Shown here: positions 25,764 to 33,531 of the stretch, in pieces
Position numbering within the stretch: the stretch's first letter is position 1
Layout of the letters: each line of letters starts with the position of its first letter
Source of the DNA: Halomarina oriensis
GTDB lineage: Archaea > Halobacteriota > Halobacteria > Halobacteriales > Haloarculaceae
Direction: 5' to 3'
DNA: 64,000 nucleotides
NCBI RefSeq assembly: GCF_009791395.1
Contig: NZ_WSZK01000001.1
Span: 62,001-126,000, forward strand
Notes under the pieces: generated by a model
Database searches by the model: none
Seen by the model: the letters and a program-made list of their open reading frames with translations, nothing else
Told to the model about the DNA's origin: nothing
Made by a program: the position numbers and the translations under genes

Positions 25764-26212
25764 GCCAGTCGAGCGCGTCGGTGCCGGGTGTCGGGTCGGC
25801 ATCGATTTCTGATGACATCGTGAAAGTCGCGCTGGTGCTGCTGTTCGCACTGCTGGCGTACATCCTGTGGACCTCGGCGGACCTGCTGAACGATGCTACC
25901 GACGCCGCCGGAACCGCCTACGACGATGCGAGCGGCGCGGCGGGTGGATTCGCCGACTTCACGGGGGGCGTGGCCGACGGTGTGGCCGACGAAACGCAGG
26001 AGACGTATGACGGCTTTCAGTCGGCCGGGGACGACCTGTTCAATGGCACTCAGGATGTCGCTCGCGGAACGGGCGACGTCGTGAGTGACGGCCTGGACTG
26101 GTGGTTCGGTGGTGGAGCCGACCACCTCGAACGCGCAGCCGACGACGCGGGCAACGTCGCTCGGGGGACGGTCGACTGGTTCGACGGGCTTCAGGAGGGG
26201 CCGATATGGTGA
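25760..26212 (+). CDS. Single-helix membrane protein with repeated amphipathic segment, 150 aa
   Basis: GTG start overlapping upstream stop. One membrane helix at about 17-40 (VKVALVLLFALLAYILWTS). The rest consists of Ala/Gly/Asp-rich amphipathic stretches with repeating DD-A-G patterns (GGVADGVADETQETYDGF; GTQDVARGTGDVVSDG). This is like internal-membrane virion proteins. Function unknown. Confidence 0.65.
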   Translation: MSQSSASVPGVGSASISDDIVKVALVLLFALLAYILWTSADLLNDATDAAGTAYDDASGAAGGFADFTGGVADGVADETQETYDGFQSAGDDLFNGTQDVARGTGDVVSDGLDWWFGGGADHLERAADDAGNVARGTVDWFDGLQEGPIW

Positions 26213-26490
26213 CCGCCCTGTTCCTCGAGAGCATCGGCGTGCAGGCCGCAGGTGCGGCGCTGGGGGCGCTTATCGTCGCCACGCTGACGATGGCCGGGAC
26301 GACCGCGTGGCGGGTCCGCCAGCACGACGACACGCTTTACGGTCTCGGTCGGGACGAGGGCGACGACGGTCTCGCCGGCCGGGTCCGCGAGAACGCCGAC
26401 CGGAGCGAGCGCAACGAGGACGTTCTCCGCTCGGAGGGAATGCTCGCCGTTCGGACGGACGGCGGCGAGGAGGTGAGTCGCCGTGAGTGA
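26206..26490 (+). CDS. Small membrane protein with cytoplasmic-type charged tail, 94 aa
   Basis: ATG 26206 overlaps the upstream gene by seven bases. One hydrophobic segment (about 10-32: GVQAAGAALGALIVATLTMAG) and a charged tail with SERNEDVLRSEG. Similar small proteins (one helix, then an acidic/basic helix) precede spike genes in other haloviral modules; the role is not known. Its end overlaps the second beta-roll gene by eight bases. Confidence 0.64.
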   Translation: MVTALFLESIGVQAAGAALGALIVATLTMAGTTAWRVRQHDDTLYGLGRDEGDDGLAGRVRENADRSERNEDVLRSEGMLAVRTDGGEEVSRRE

Positions 26491-27193
26491 CGGCTACGAC
26501 GTGCTCGAGCGGTCGGGCAGTCGGGACGGGAACACGGCGATTCATCCGCGGCGGGTGGGGAGTGATGCCCGGCCGGTGCGCTCGCTGGCATTCGAGGACG
26601 ATGCGGGCGACGTCGTGGACTTGGCGACGGCGCTCGCCTCGGCGGGCATCGACCTGACGCTTGGCGAGACGTCGGGGACCGACTCCCTCGCGCTCGGGCC
26701 ATTCTCGCAGGCTCAGGGCAACCATGCGGTCGCTCTCGGTGAGAGCGCGTCGGCAACGGAGGTCGACGCGACGGCGCTCGGCGGCAGTTCGCAGGCGCTT
26801 GCTTCCGACACGACGGCGGTGGGCTTCGGGGCCTACGTGGACGGCATCGAGAGCGTGGCAGTCGGGCGAGGGAGCTACGCGCCGGGGTCGTCGGTCGCGG
26901 TCGGGAAGGACGCTTTCGGTTACGTTGATGGGACGGTCGCGCTCGGCCACAACGCCGAGGCGCAAGAAGCGGGGAGTCTCGCCCTCGGGACGGGGACGGT
27001 CGTCGCCACGGTGGGACTGGCCCGAATCGGAACCGACGCGCTGGCGTTCGGCGCGACCTCGGGGACGGTGCCCGACGCGGCCCTCTCGAACGGCGAGATG
27101 ACCGTAGAGATGAACGAGACGGCCGGTGCGTTCGTGCTCCGGGGGAAGGACTCCACCGGCACGGTTCGCACCGCACAGGTGGCATGGCAGTGA
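26483..27193 (+). CDS. YadA-head-like beta-roll protein 2 (putative spike, paralogue)
   Basis: 236 aa, GTG start. Residues about 68-190 carry the same roughly 14-residue AxG-type repeats as the protein at 24452 (SLALGPFSQAQGNHAVALG; SVAVGRGSYAPG; TVALGHNAEAQEAG). A related C-terminal domain follows (GEMTVEMNETAGAFVLRG). The N-terminal 65 residues differ and include FEDDAGDVVDLATALAS. Two diverged copies in one virus genome suggest alternative receptor-binding tips or a heteromeric spike (inference). Confidence 0.74.
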   Translation: MSDGYDVLERSGSRDGNTAIHPRRVGSDARPVRSLAFEDDAGDVVDLATALASAGIDLTLGETSGTDSLALGPFSQAQGNHAVALGESASATEVDATALGGSSQALASDTTAVGFGAYVDGIESVAVGRGSYAPGSSVAVGKDAFGYVDGTVALGHNAEAQEAGSLALGTGTVVATVGLARIGTDALAFGATSGTVPDAALSNGEMTVEMNETAGAFVLRGKDSTGTVRTAQVAWQ

Positions 27194-27348
27194 GCGTCTC
27201 TGAGCGCGGTTCTGAGCGAGACTTTTTGGTGGTCGACGACCGCCCCGGCCTCTCGGCTTCGAGGCCGGACGGGGACCTCCTGCTCCACGAGGAGGGCGAG
27301 GCGGCCGCGTGGCTGATGGCCGGGAACCCGGTGGACGTCTATCATTGA
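27190..27348 (+). CDS. 52-aa acidic protein ending the late block
   Basis: GTG start overlapping the upstream stop (CAGTGA). Sequence centre is VVDDRPGLSASRPDGDLLL, then HEEGEAAAWLMAG. No membrane helix. The overlap and acidic composition support a real gene. Small proteins of this type occur in haloarchaeal genomes; function unknown. Confidence 0.6.
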   Translation: MSVSERGSERDFLVVDDRPGLSASRPDGDLLLHEEGEAAAWLMAGNPVDVYH

Positions 27349-27505
27349 GGATGACTCTTTTCGCGTTTCATCTCGGGGTTACGCCAGGAGATTTTCGCAA
27401 CTCTGGTTCCGGCCGGTTTCGTCGACCGGTGGGCGTTCGACCCGCCCGATTGTCACTCCGGACACGGGGGGTGCCGCCACGATCTCGCCCGTCGACGATG
27501 ACGGC

Positions 27506-27514
27506 TTTATATAC
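27506..27514 (+). promoter_or_regulatory. TATA box before the 82-aa gene
   Basis: TTTATATAC, 74 bp upstream of the ATG at 27588, is a strong archaeal TATA box in an otherwise GC-rich context. A second A/T tract (TATAAAAATG) abuts the start codon itself. Confidence 0.45.
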
Positions 27515-27587
27515 TCACCATCACTCAGCGACTCGCGAGCGACAGCTACTCACCCCACCGGCCGGAATCGACCGACCGGGTATAAAA

Positions 27588-27836
27588 ATGACAAGCTCGA
27601 TGACGCTCGAACTCCCCGACGACCGGCATGACCGACTCCGCCGACTCGTCGAGGCGACTGGCGAGCGGACGAAGGCCGGCGCACTCGACGTCGCGGTCAA
27701 ACACTACCTCGCGGACCTCCGGAACAAGGAGGCGGTCGTCGACGACCTCCCGGCCGACGTCGTCGACGACCTCTCGACACCGTTCCTCCCACTGGAGCGA
27801 GAAACGTCGGTCGGGCGGTCTCGACCCGAAAAGTAG
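27588..27836 (+). CDS. Ribbon-helix-helix-like small protein, 82 aa
   Basis: ATG 27588 (MTSSMTLELPDDRHDRL). A short beta strand (MTLELP) followed by two helices (DRLRRLVEATGERTKAGALD, then VAVKHYLADL) matches the layout of haloarchaeal RHH-type proteins with the usual TKAGALD turn. The acidic tail is typical. It has its own promoter, separated by 240 bp from the late block. Probably a DNA-binding regulator of the plasmid or Rep side (inference). Confidence 0.7.
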   Translation: MTSSMTLELPDDRHDRLRRLVEATGERTKAGALDVAVKHYLADLRNKEAVVDDLPADVVDDLSTPFLPLERETSVGRSRPEK

Positions 27837-28310
27837 GGTAAGCCGGTGCCGTGCTGCGGTTTCACACCTCTTGCTTCAGATTTCAGGTGGAATACAAACG
27901 CGGGGGTGGGGTACTCGACGGAGGGACTTCGATTCTACCTTGCTCTCTCAGGCCTTCTAACGCCATTCTTGCTTGTATTCTCTCCGTATGGGTATGAATA
28001 TAATGCGGCAGTGAAAATCTCGATACCGGGTTTTTCGCACTAACCGTTATTCGATAAGAGAACGCCAGTAGAGCGGCTGATACGCCAAAATTTTCGCGCG
28101 CCGCGGGGCGGGAGGCCCGTCAGGGCCGTCCCCTTATTCTCTATCCTGCCGGGACCGCGCCGCCCCCACCCCCCAGAGACCCCCGCTCTGGCCCGGTCGA
28201 GGCCGGCGGCTCATGGCGCCACAAATCATACACGCTGGAGTTGGTAGAAAAGAAGGATGGAGGGGAGAGCAGTCGCTGGGAACCGGGCGAGCGTCGAGAG
28301 GCGAGGGCGG
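27837..28310. other. Non-coding region between RHH gene and Rep
   Basis: 474 bp. The left part is AT-rich with short open frames that lack haloarchaeal acidity; the right part (about 28100-28200) is C/G-rich with G- and C-tracts (CCCCCACCCCCCAGAGACCC). It lies where two convergent transcription units meet, so it may hold terminators. No tRNA or clear iteron array was seen. Confidence 0.45.
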
Positions 28311-29711
28311 TCAGCCGCCGCGTCTATCTTCCCTGCCGGGGTCATCGAGGAGCCACTCCTCGTAGGCGTCGCGAAGGTCGTCCGCAAACTCGCCGTCCCA
28401 CTCGGGGTCGTCGAGAACGCGATGGGCCGTCGAGATACGGCTCATGGTCCCGGTACACTCCCGGAGTTCGAACGCGGTGTCGTCCTGGTCGCTCCCCTCG
28501 AGGACGTCGTCGACGCCTACCTCCTGGTCGGCCGTCGACGTCGACGCAGCGGCGTCGAGATCGCGGTCGTCGTCACCCTTGCTCGCGAAGCCGGGGAGCG
28601 AGTCCATGTCGATGACTCGCGGACCGACTTCGCGCTCGACGCGGCAGTCGAAGTCGTTGTACGAGAGGCCGAGCGTGTCGACGCTGGCCCGGCGAACGAG
28701 CTTCGTGACGTAGGGGTCGTATTTGTCGAGAATCTGCGCCTCGCGGAGCGTGTCACCGATGTACTGGTACTCGTTGGAGTTGCGACCGTTGTCGTGATAG
28801 CCCATCCGAACGCCCGTGTGTGAGAGGCAGTAGGAGACGGCGCGAGCGAGCGCGTAGTCGTCCGGGATAGAGATGCTGGAGTTGTCGCGATGGATGCGGT
28901 GGAGAATCCAGTCAGTCTCCTCGTAGACCCGCTTTGTGACGTCGCTACCCTCGATGTGGTGGCCGACAACGATGACGTGAAAGTGGGGCGCGTACTCAAG
29001 TCGGTCTTTGACATCGTCCCAGTCGAGGCCCTTCCCGAGAATCTGCTTCCAGAACCCACGGTCGTCGAGTTCGCGCTCGGAGTCGTCGCCACGATACGGA
29101 TGGTAGAACCAGACACCCTCGACGCCGTAGGCGCTGAGGATTTGCTTGATGACCTTCACGGTCCGCTTGAGGGGGTCGCTGTTTTCGAGCGTCCAATCGG
29201 CCGACGGCGAGAACATCAAATGATGGAACCGCTGGTGGGTCTCGCGACGGGCATCGAGCATCGAGCGGAGCGCGATGAGCTTCCCGGTGATGGTCTTCGC
29301 GGTGTTGCGCGCCCAGGCTGGAGCGCAGCGCGGACACTCCGACCGGCGGCACGTTCGCCCGAACGCGGAGGTGTGCCCACAGTCCTCGCAGAAGTGGACC
29401 ATGTCGTCGCCACAGTCAGGATAGGCGTCGCCGAACCCAGGGAGGTCGCAGACCGGGAGGTAGCCCTTCGAGAACGACGGGGCCTGCTTCGGCCGCTCGA
29501 TGGCTTCGATAATCTCCTCTGAGAGCTCGCGGTCGTCGTCGTCCATCGCGTCGACGTCGACGTCGTCGACGTCCTCTGGGAGCCACTCCTCGCTCGCGCC
29601 CGCTGGTTGCTGCTGGCCGAGGCCAGTGGTCCGGTGGAGGTTCGGCGACTCGGTTGCAGGGTCGGTGACGTTCCGGAGCGCCCGGCGCTCCTCGGCGCTG
29701 TAGTCGCTCAC
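28311..29711 (-). CDS. Rolling-circle replication initiator (HUH Rep)
   Basis: 466 aa from GTG 29711 (VSDYSAEERRALRNVT); another GTG lies three codons upstream. An N-terminal acidic region precedes a cysteine cluster (about 105-130: CEDCGH, RTC, SECPRC). The HUH motif is at about 240 (APHFHVIVVG), and a tyrosine motif follows at about 292 (RAVSYCLSHTG). This is the Rep type of haloarchaeal RCR plasmids and of the temperate virus SNJ1. It nicks the origin and makes a 5' phosphotyrosine bond. It is read leftward, opposite to the late block, from the attR side. It implies that the excised element can replicate as a plasmid. Confidence 0.87.
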   Translation of the reverse strand: MSDYSAEERRALRNVTDPATESPNLHRTTGLGQQQPAGASEEWLPEDVDDVDVDAMDDDDRELSEEIIEAIERPKQAPSFSKGYLPVCDLPGFGDAYPDCGDDMVHFCEDCGHTSAFGRTCRRSECPRCAPAWARNTAKTITGKLIALRSMLDARRETHQRFHHLMFSPSADWTLENSDPLKRTVKVIKQILSAYGVEGVWFYHPYRGDDSERELDDRGFWKQILGKGLDWDDVKDRLEYAPHFHVIVVGHHIEGSDVTKRVYEETDWILHRIHRDNSSISIPDDYALARAVSYCLSHTGVRMGYHDNGRNSNEYQYIGDTLREAQILDKYDPYVTKLVRRASVDTLGLSYNDFDCRVEREVGPRVIDMDSLPGFASKGDDDRDLDAAASTSTADQEVGVDDVLEGSDQDDTAFELRECTGTMSRISTAHRVLDDPEWDGEFADDLRDAYEEWLLDDPGREDRRGG

Positions 29712-29721
29712 CGCGACCACC

Positions 29722-29746
29722 CGTCGGCCACGGTAACCGGCCGACG
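29722..29746. repeat. Hairpin upstream of rep
   Basis: Perfect 8-bp inverted repeat CGTCGGCC...GGCCGACG with a 9-nt loop (ACGGTAACC), 11 bp upstream of the Rep start. It could be the double-strand origin nicked by the Rep or an autoregulatory site; no nick consensus was identified. Confidence 0.4.
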
Positions 29747-29880
29747 TCGAGGCAGTGCGCGTGCCCGGCGCTCGGACTCATTCTGACGATATTCGAGACG
29801 ACACGAGGAACGGGCGTGACAGGTGCCAAGTCGCCGAGTATCGCGCGTTCGGCTTTCGGCCGAGAAACGGTAAGCTTCGC

Positions 29881-29895
29881 GATGGGCCCTGCCGG
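29881..29895. repeat. attR core of the provirus (15 bp), inside the tRNA 3' end
   Basis: GATGGGCCCTGCCGG, identical to 11809-11823. It covers the 3' acceptor strand and part of the T arm of the leftward tRNA gene, so integration leaves the tRNA intact. Confidence 0.88.
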
Positions 29896-29957
29896 AGTTG
29901 AACCAGCGCTCACCCGGTTATGAGCCGGGCGCTTTAACCAGACTAAGCTAAGGGCCC
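29883..29957 (-). tRNA. tRNA with CAT anticodon (Ile2 or elongator Met)
   Basis: 75 nt, minus strand. Acceptor stem GGGCCCT pairs with AGGGCCC, discriminator A. The D arm contains TAGCTTAGTCTGGTTA and the anticodon loop is CTCATAA. The T arm reads GCTGGTTCAACTCCGGC. The CAT anticodon fits elongator tRNA-Met or the tRNA-Ile2 whose C34 is modified to agmatidine; I favour Ile2 from the GGGCCC acceptor but cannot prove it. It is the integration target of the provirus. Confidence 0.85.
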
Positions 29958-30213
29958 TCTGTCGTATGGTTTTCCGCGTCGCTCTTTAGCCTACCGGGAT
30001 TGCCCACAACTCCGGGCGTCGACGGGCCGAACAGCACGGAGAGGCCGACCAGCACCGCCAGCGGTCCCCGACTCGTCGGTGCGTCGGGGTGTGTGCCCGA
30101 CGACGGCCGTCGGAGCTATCTCGACTCCTCGGTCGGTGACGCCGCCGTTCCGAACGGGGTGACCGACCCGCGAACGCGTAGCGACCGCTCTCGAAGGAGG
30201 CGTCGGGAGGAAG

Positions 30214-30286
30214 CGCCGTCACCAGGGCTCGAACCTGGGACAACCTGGGTAACAACCAGGTGCTCTACCAGCTGAGCTATGACGGC
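30214..30286 (-). tRNA. tRNA-Asn (GTT)
   Basis: 73 nt. Acceptor GCCGTCA pairs with TGACGGC, discriminator G. D arm TAGCTCAGCTGGTAGAGC, anticodon loop TTGTTAC with anticodon GTT, T arm CCAGGTTCGAGCCCTGG. Same strand as the CAT tRNA 256 bp away; no second att-like copy nearby. Confidence 0.92.
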
Positions 30287-30444
30287 TCTACCACCGAGTA
30301 ACGCGATTCCGACAATAGGGCTTTCGCTTCGCTCGCGCCACGGCGTGTGGATACATGCCACGTCACCGTGGGTCGTGGCTGGTGGCCGAGGCGTCGGAAC
30401 GCGTGGACCGACACGCTTTCCGCTGGCGGCCGAAACGGGCGGGT

Positions 30445-31833
30445 ATGAACGAGTTCGAGCGGGTCGTCGCGGCGGTCGACGAGCGTATCACGCCCGAGAC
30501 CGCCGAACGCGAGCGTCTGGCCGAGGTCGCCGCGCTCGTCACCGAACGGGCCGAGACGGCCATCGACGCCCTCCCGGTCGACGCGGACGTGGTGCAGGTC
30601 GGGTCGACGGCCCGCGGGACGTGGCTCGCGGGTGACCGCGACATCGACCTCTTCGTCCGGTTTCCGCCGGCCCTCCCACGCGACGACCTCGAAGCGTACG
30701 GCCTGGAGGTGGGCCGTGCGGCCGTCCCCGAGGGCCGCGAGGAGTACGCCGAACACCCCTACATCAAAGGGGTGGTCGAGGGGTTCGACGTCGACTGCGT
30801 CCCCTGCTATCGCGTGCCGACCGCACCGGACATCCAGTCGGCGGTCGACCGGACGCCGTTCCACAACGCCTACCTCATCGAGCGTCTCGACGCGGCCCTC
30901 GCCCGCGAGGTTCGCCTCGCCAAGGCGTTCCTGAAGGGTATCGGTGCGTACGGTAGCGACCTGCGCACCGAGGGGTTCTCCGGGTATCTCACCGAACTCC
31001 TGGTCGTCGAGTCCGGGAGCTTTCGTGGGTTGCTCGACGCGGCCGCCGACTGGCACCCTCCCGTCGACCTCGACCCGGAGGACCACGGCACCCGCGAGCA
31101 CGACGACCCGCTGGTCGTCGTCGACCCCACCGACCCCACACGCAACGTCGCCGCCGTCTGCTCGGCGACCAACGTCGCTCGGCTCACCCACTACGCTCGG
31201 CGGTTCCTCGCCGCCCCGGACGAGTCGTTCTTCGACCCGCACGACCCCGACCCGCTGGACGAGGCCGCGGTCCGCGAGCACGTCGAGCGTCGTGGGACTC
31301 GTCCGGTCGCGGTCCGCTTCGACCCGCCGGACGTGGTCGAGGACCAGCTCTACCCACAGCTAGCGAAGTCACTGACGGGCGTCGTCGGGGCGCTCGACCG
31401 GAACGGCTTCGACGTCCTCAGAGCCGACGCGTGGGCGGTGCCCGACGACACCCCCGAGACCGCCGGCGACGCGACGTGGCGTGACGCCGTGCTGTTCTGT
31501 GAGTGCGAGGTGGTCGAGCGTCCGCACGTCGAACGCCACGACGGGCCACCGGTCCACGTCGGGGAGCACGCCACCGGGTTCTACGACGCCTACGCCGACG
31601 ACGGGGAGAGCTACGGCCCCTTCGTCGACGGCGGCCGGTACGTCGTCGAACGCGAGCGCCCACACCGAACCGCCCGCGGCCTGCTCGAATCGGCGCTGTT
31701 CGAGGTGTCGCTGGGTGTGCAGGTCGAACGGGCACTCCGGGAGGGCTACGACGTGCTGGTCGGCGAGGAGTGCGTGACGCTGGCCGACGCGTTCGGCGAG
31801 CAGTTGGCACGGTACTTCGACCCCCGACCCTGA
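30445..31833 (+). CDS. cca: Archaeal CCA-adding enzyme (tRNA nucleotidyltransferase, class I)
   Basis: 462 aa from ATG 30445 (MNEFERVVAAVDERITP). It adds CCA to tRNA 3' ends from CTP and ATP. The nucleotidyltransferase motif is visible early: VGSTARGTWLAGDRDIDLFV, with metal-binding DxD. It is followed by FDVDCVPCYRV. Length and motif placement match class I archaeal enzymes (about 440-460 aa). The frame extends upstream to 30355, but that part is atypical. It lies just downstream of two tRNA genes on the opposite strand. Confidence 0.93.
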   Translation: MNEFERVVAAVDERITPETAERERLAEVAALVTERAETAIDALPVDADVVQVGSTARGTWLAGDRDIDLFVRFPPALPRDDLEAYGLEVGRAAVPEGREEYAEHPYIKGVVEGFDVDCVPCYRVPTAPDIQSAVDRTPFHNAYLIERLDAALAREVRLAKAFLKGIGAYGSDLRTEGFSGYLTELLVVESGSFRGLLDAAADWHPPVDLDPEDHGTREHDDPLVVVDPTDPTRNVAAVCSATNVARLTHYARRFLAAPDESFFDPHDPDPLDEAAVREHVERRGTRPVAVRFDPPDVVEDQLYPQLAKSLTGVVGALDRNGFDVLRADAWAVPDDTPETAGDATWRDAVLFCECEVVERPHVERHDGPPVHVGEHATGFYDAYADDGESYGPFVDGGRYVVERERPHRTARGLLESALFEVSLGVQVERALREGYDVLVGEECVTLADAFGEQLARYFDPRP

Positions 31834-31894
31834 TTCGGGGCGACCGTCGCTCGGTCACGGCTGTGGCCGTTGTCCGTCGTCGTCGGTCGGCGGT

Positions 31895-32896
31895 TCAGAA
31901 CTCGTAGCGGTCGCACAGGTCGTCGACGACCGACCGGGCGTCGTCGTTCGCGTCGCCGTCCGGTTTCACCGGTTCCTTTCCCATGTACACCTCCTGAATC
32001 GTGCCGATGGACTCGGCGAGACACTCCAGGCCGTAGCCACCCTCCAGCACGTAGCCCAGTGCGACGTCGTGGTCGTCGGCGAACGCCCGACAGCGCTGGG
32101 CGAGCAGGCCGTAGCCCTCCGTCGAGACGCGCATCCGCGAGATGGGGTCGCGCTCGTGGGCGTCGAAGCCCGCACTGACGAGGAAGAGGTCGGGGTCCTG
32201 CCGCTCGATGGCGGGGAAGACGGCCCGTTCGAGCGCGTCGACGTACTCGGCGTCGCCGCTCCCGGCAGGGTACGGCAGGTTCATCGTCGCCAGTTCGCCG
32301 TCGCCCTCGCCGGTCTCGTCGACTGCGCCGGTGCCCGGATAGAGGCCGTCTTCGTGGATGGAGGCGTAGAACACGTCGCCGCGGTCGTAGAAGATGTCCT
32401 GCGTGCCGTTGCCGTGGTGGACGTCCCAGTCGAGGATGGCGACGCCGTCCGCCCCGGCGTCGAGGGCGGCCTGGGCTGCGACGGCGACGTTGTTGAAGAA
32501 ACAAAAGCCCATCGCGTCGTCGTAGACGGCGTGGTGGCCCGGCGGTCGGCCGAGCGAGAACGGCGCGTCGTTGCCGTCCGCCCCGTCGAGCGCTTCCTCG
32601 GCGACCCACTGGGCCGCACCCGCGCTTGCCAGGGCGGCGTCCCACGTCGCCTCGACGGCGACTGTGTCGGCGTCCCACGAGCCGCCACCGTCGGCACAGA
32701 ACTCCTCGACAGAGGCGACGTAGTCGGCGTCGTGGACGGCTTCGACGGCCGCGACGCTGGCGTCGTCGGAGTCCGCGTACTCGACGCCGTGGAGGCGTGC
32801 CAGCGCGCGTCGAATCGCACGAAGGCGGTCCGGCCGCTCGGGGTGGCGCGGCCCGGTGTCGTGGTCCAGACAGACCTCCCGGTAGGCGAACCTCAT
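31895..32896 (-). CDS. Histone deacetylase family protein (AcuC/HdaI-like)
   Basis: 333 aa zinc hydrolase of the arginase/deacetylase fold. Motifs: RPPGHHA (active-site His pair), DWDVHHGNGT (zinc Asp/His) and SAGFDAHERDP (zinc Asp), then EGGYGLECLAES. Haloarchaeal homologues are the HdaI type; substrates may be acetylated proteins or small acetyl-amides. It starts inside the stop codon of the histone gene (4-bp ATGA overlap), so the two are co-translated, which makes a chromatin link attractive but unproven. Confidence 0.92.
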   Translation of the reverse strand: MRFAYREVCLDHDTGPRHPERPDRLRAIRRALARLHGVEYADSDDASVAAVEAVHDADYVASVEEFCADGGGSWDADTVAVEATWDAALASAGAAQWVAEEALDGADGNDAPFSLGRPPGHHAVYDDAMGFCFFNNVAVAAQAALDAGADGVAILDWDVHHGNGTQDIFYDRGDVFYASIHEDGLYPGTGAVDETGEGDGELATMNLPYPAGSGDAEYVDALERAVFPAIERQDPDLFLVSAGFDAHERDPISRMRVSTEGYGLLAQRCRAFADDHDVALGYVLEGGYGLECLAESIGTIQEVYMGKEPVKPDGDANDDARSVVDDLCDRYEF

Positions 32897-33381
32897 CCGG
32901 GTGGGAAGTACGCGTCGAGTTCGAAGTACGCCTCGATGTCCTCGGCGATGACCGTCCGCCGGTCGGCGTGGCGTGCGAGCACCGCGGCGGCCGCCGCGAC
33001 GTCCTCGGCGTAGGTTTCGAGGACGCCAGCCAGCGCGATTCGGGCGTCCATCGACACGCGATAGCGGTCGTCGATGTCGAGACGGGCGATACGGTCGATG
33101 GGGGCGATGGGCAGGTCCGGTCCGTCGGCCGCCGGGTCGACCGTCGCGTCCCCGTCGTCGTCGACGCTCCCGCCGTCGGCGCTCGGGCCCGCGAAGTCCT
33201 CGGCCATCAGCGTCTTGCGACCGTCGGCGGTCGCTCGCTGGGCGGCCTCGGTTGCGAGCGCTGCCCCGCGCTCCTGGATTCGTCGTGCGAGCGTTTCGGC
33301 AGCGTCCGCGCTCACCCGGAGTTCCCCCGCGTTCCGCCGGATTATCGCGTCCACCGGCGCGAACGGAAGCTCGACGCTCAT
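32893..33381 (-). CDS. Doublet archaeal histone
   Basis: 162 aa from ATG 33381 (MSVELPFAPVDAIIRRN). Two histone folds in one chain: the first about 5-65 (helix with AGELRVSADAAETLARRIQE; TADGRKTLMAEDF), an acidic linker about 66-90, the second about 92-155 (APIDRIARLDIDDRYRVSMD; TVIAEDIEAYF). Fused histone doublets are the haloarchaeal form; the protein is acidic, unlike eukaryotic histones, and may act more as a regulator. A TATA-like CTTATG lies about 25-30 bp upstream. It is the first gene of an operon with the deacetylase-like protein. Confidence 0.93.
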   Translation of the reverse strand: MSVELPFAPVDAIIRRNAGELRVSADAAETLARRIQERGAALATEAAQRATADGRKTLMAEDFAGPSADGGSVDDDGDATVDPAADGPDLPIAPIDRIARLDIDDRYRVSMDARIALAGVLETYAEDVAAAAAVLARHADRRTVIAEDIEAYFELDAYFPPG

Positions 33382-33531
33382 ACCGTGTGACGGGAGTGTT
33401 GCGGGCATAAGCGTTCCGCGTGCGTAGACGACGACCGCCACCCCCGTCGGCGACAGCGACCGTCGCCCTCGCCGCGTGAGTCGTTCACGAACCACCACAA
33501 GAGGCTTGAGCGACCGGCGGAACCCCCGTAC

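Larger units (their letters stand above)
11809..29895. mobile_element. SH1/SNJ1-like (Halopanivirales-type) provirus in a tRNA gene
   Basis: 18.1-kb element bounded by identical 15-bp copies of GATGGGCCCTGCCGG, the right one being the 3' end of the tRNA gene at 29883-29957. The tyrosine integrase lies next to the left end, as in most tRNA-targeting elements. Order inside: leftward integrase, J-domain and zinc proteins; divergent winged-helix repressor; a long rightward run of overlapping genes with packaging ATPase, small and large capsid-like proteins, membrane proteins and spike-like beta-roll proteins; then leftward HUH Rep. The ATPase, adjacent capsid pair and small membrane proteins match the morphogenetic module of tailless icosahedral internal-membrane haloviruses. 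The Rep and the size resemble the temperate plasmid-virus SNJ1. The ATPase lesions suggest a defective provirus. Confidence 0.85.

Noticed and set aside
27846-28043. 65-aa frame after the RHH gene.
   Set aside because: Starts inside an AT-rich non-coding part, Cys/Phe/Tyr-rich, with no Shine-Dalgarno or overlap with neighbours.
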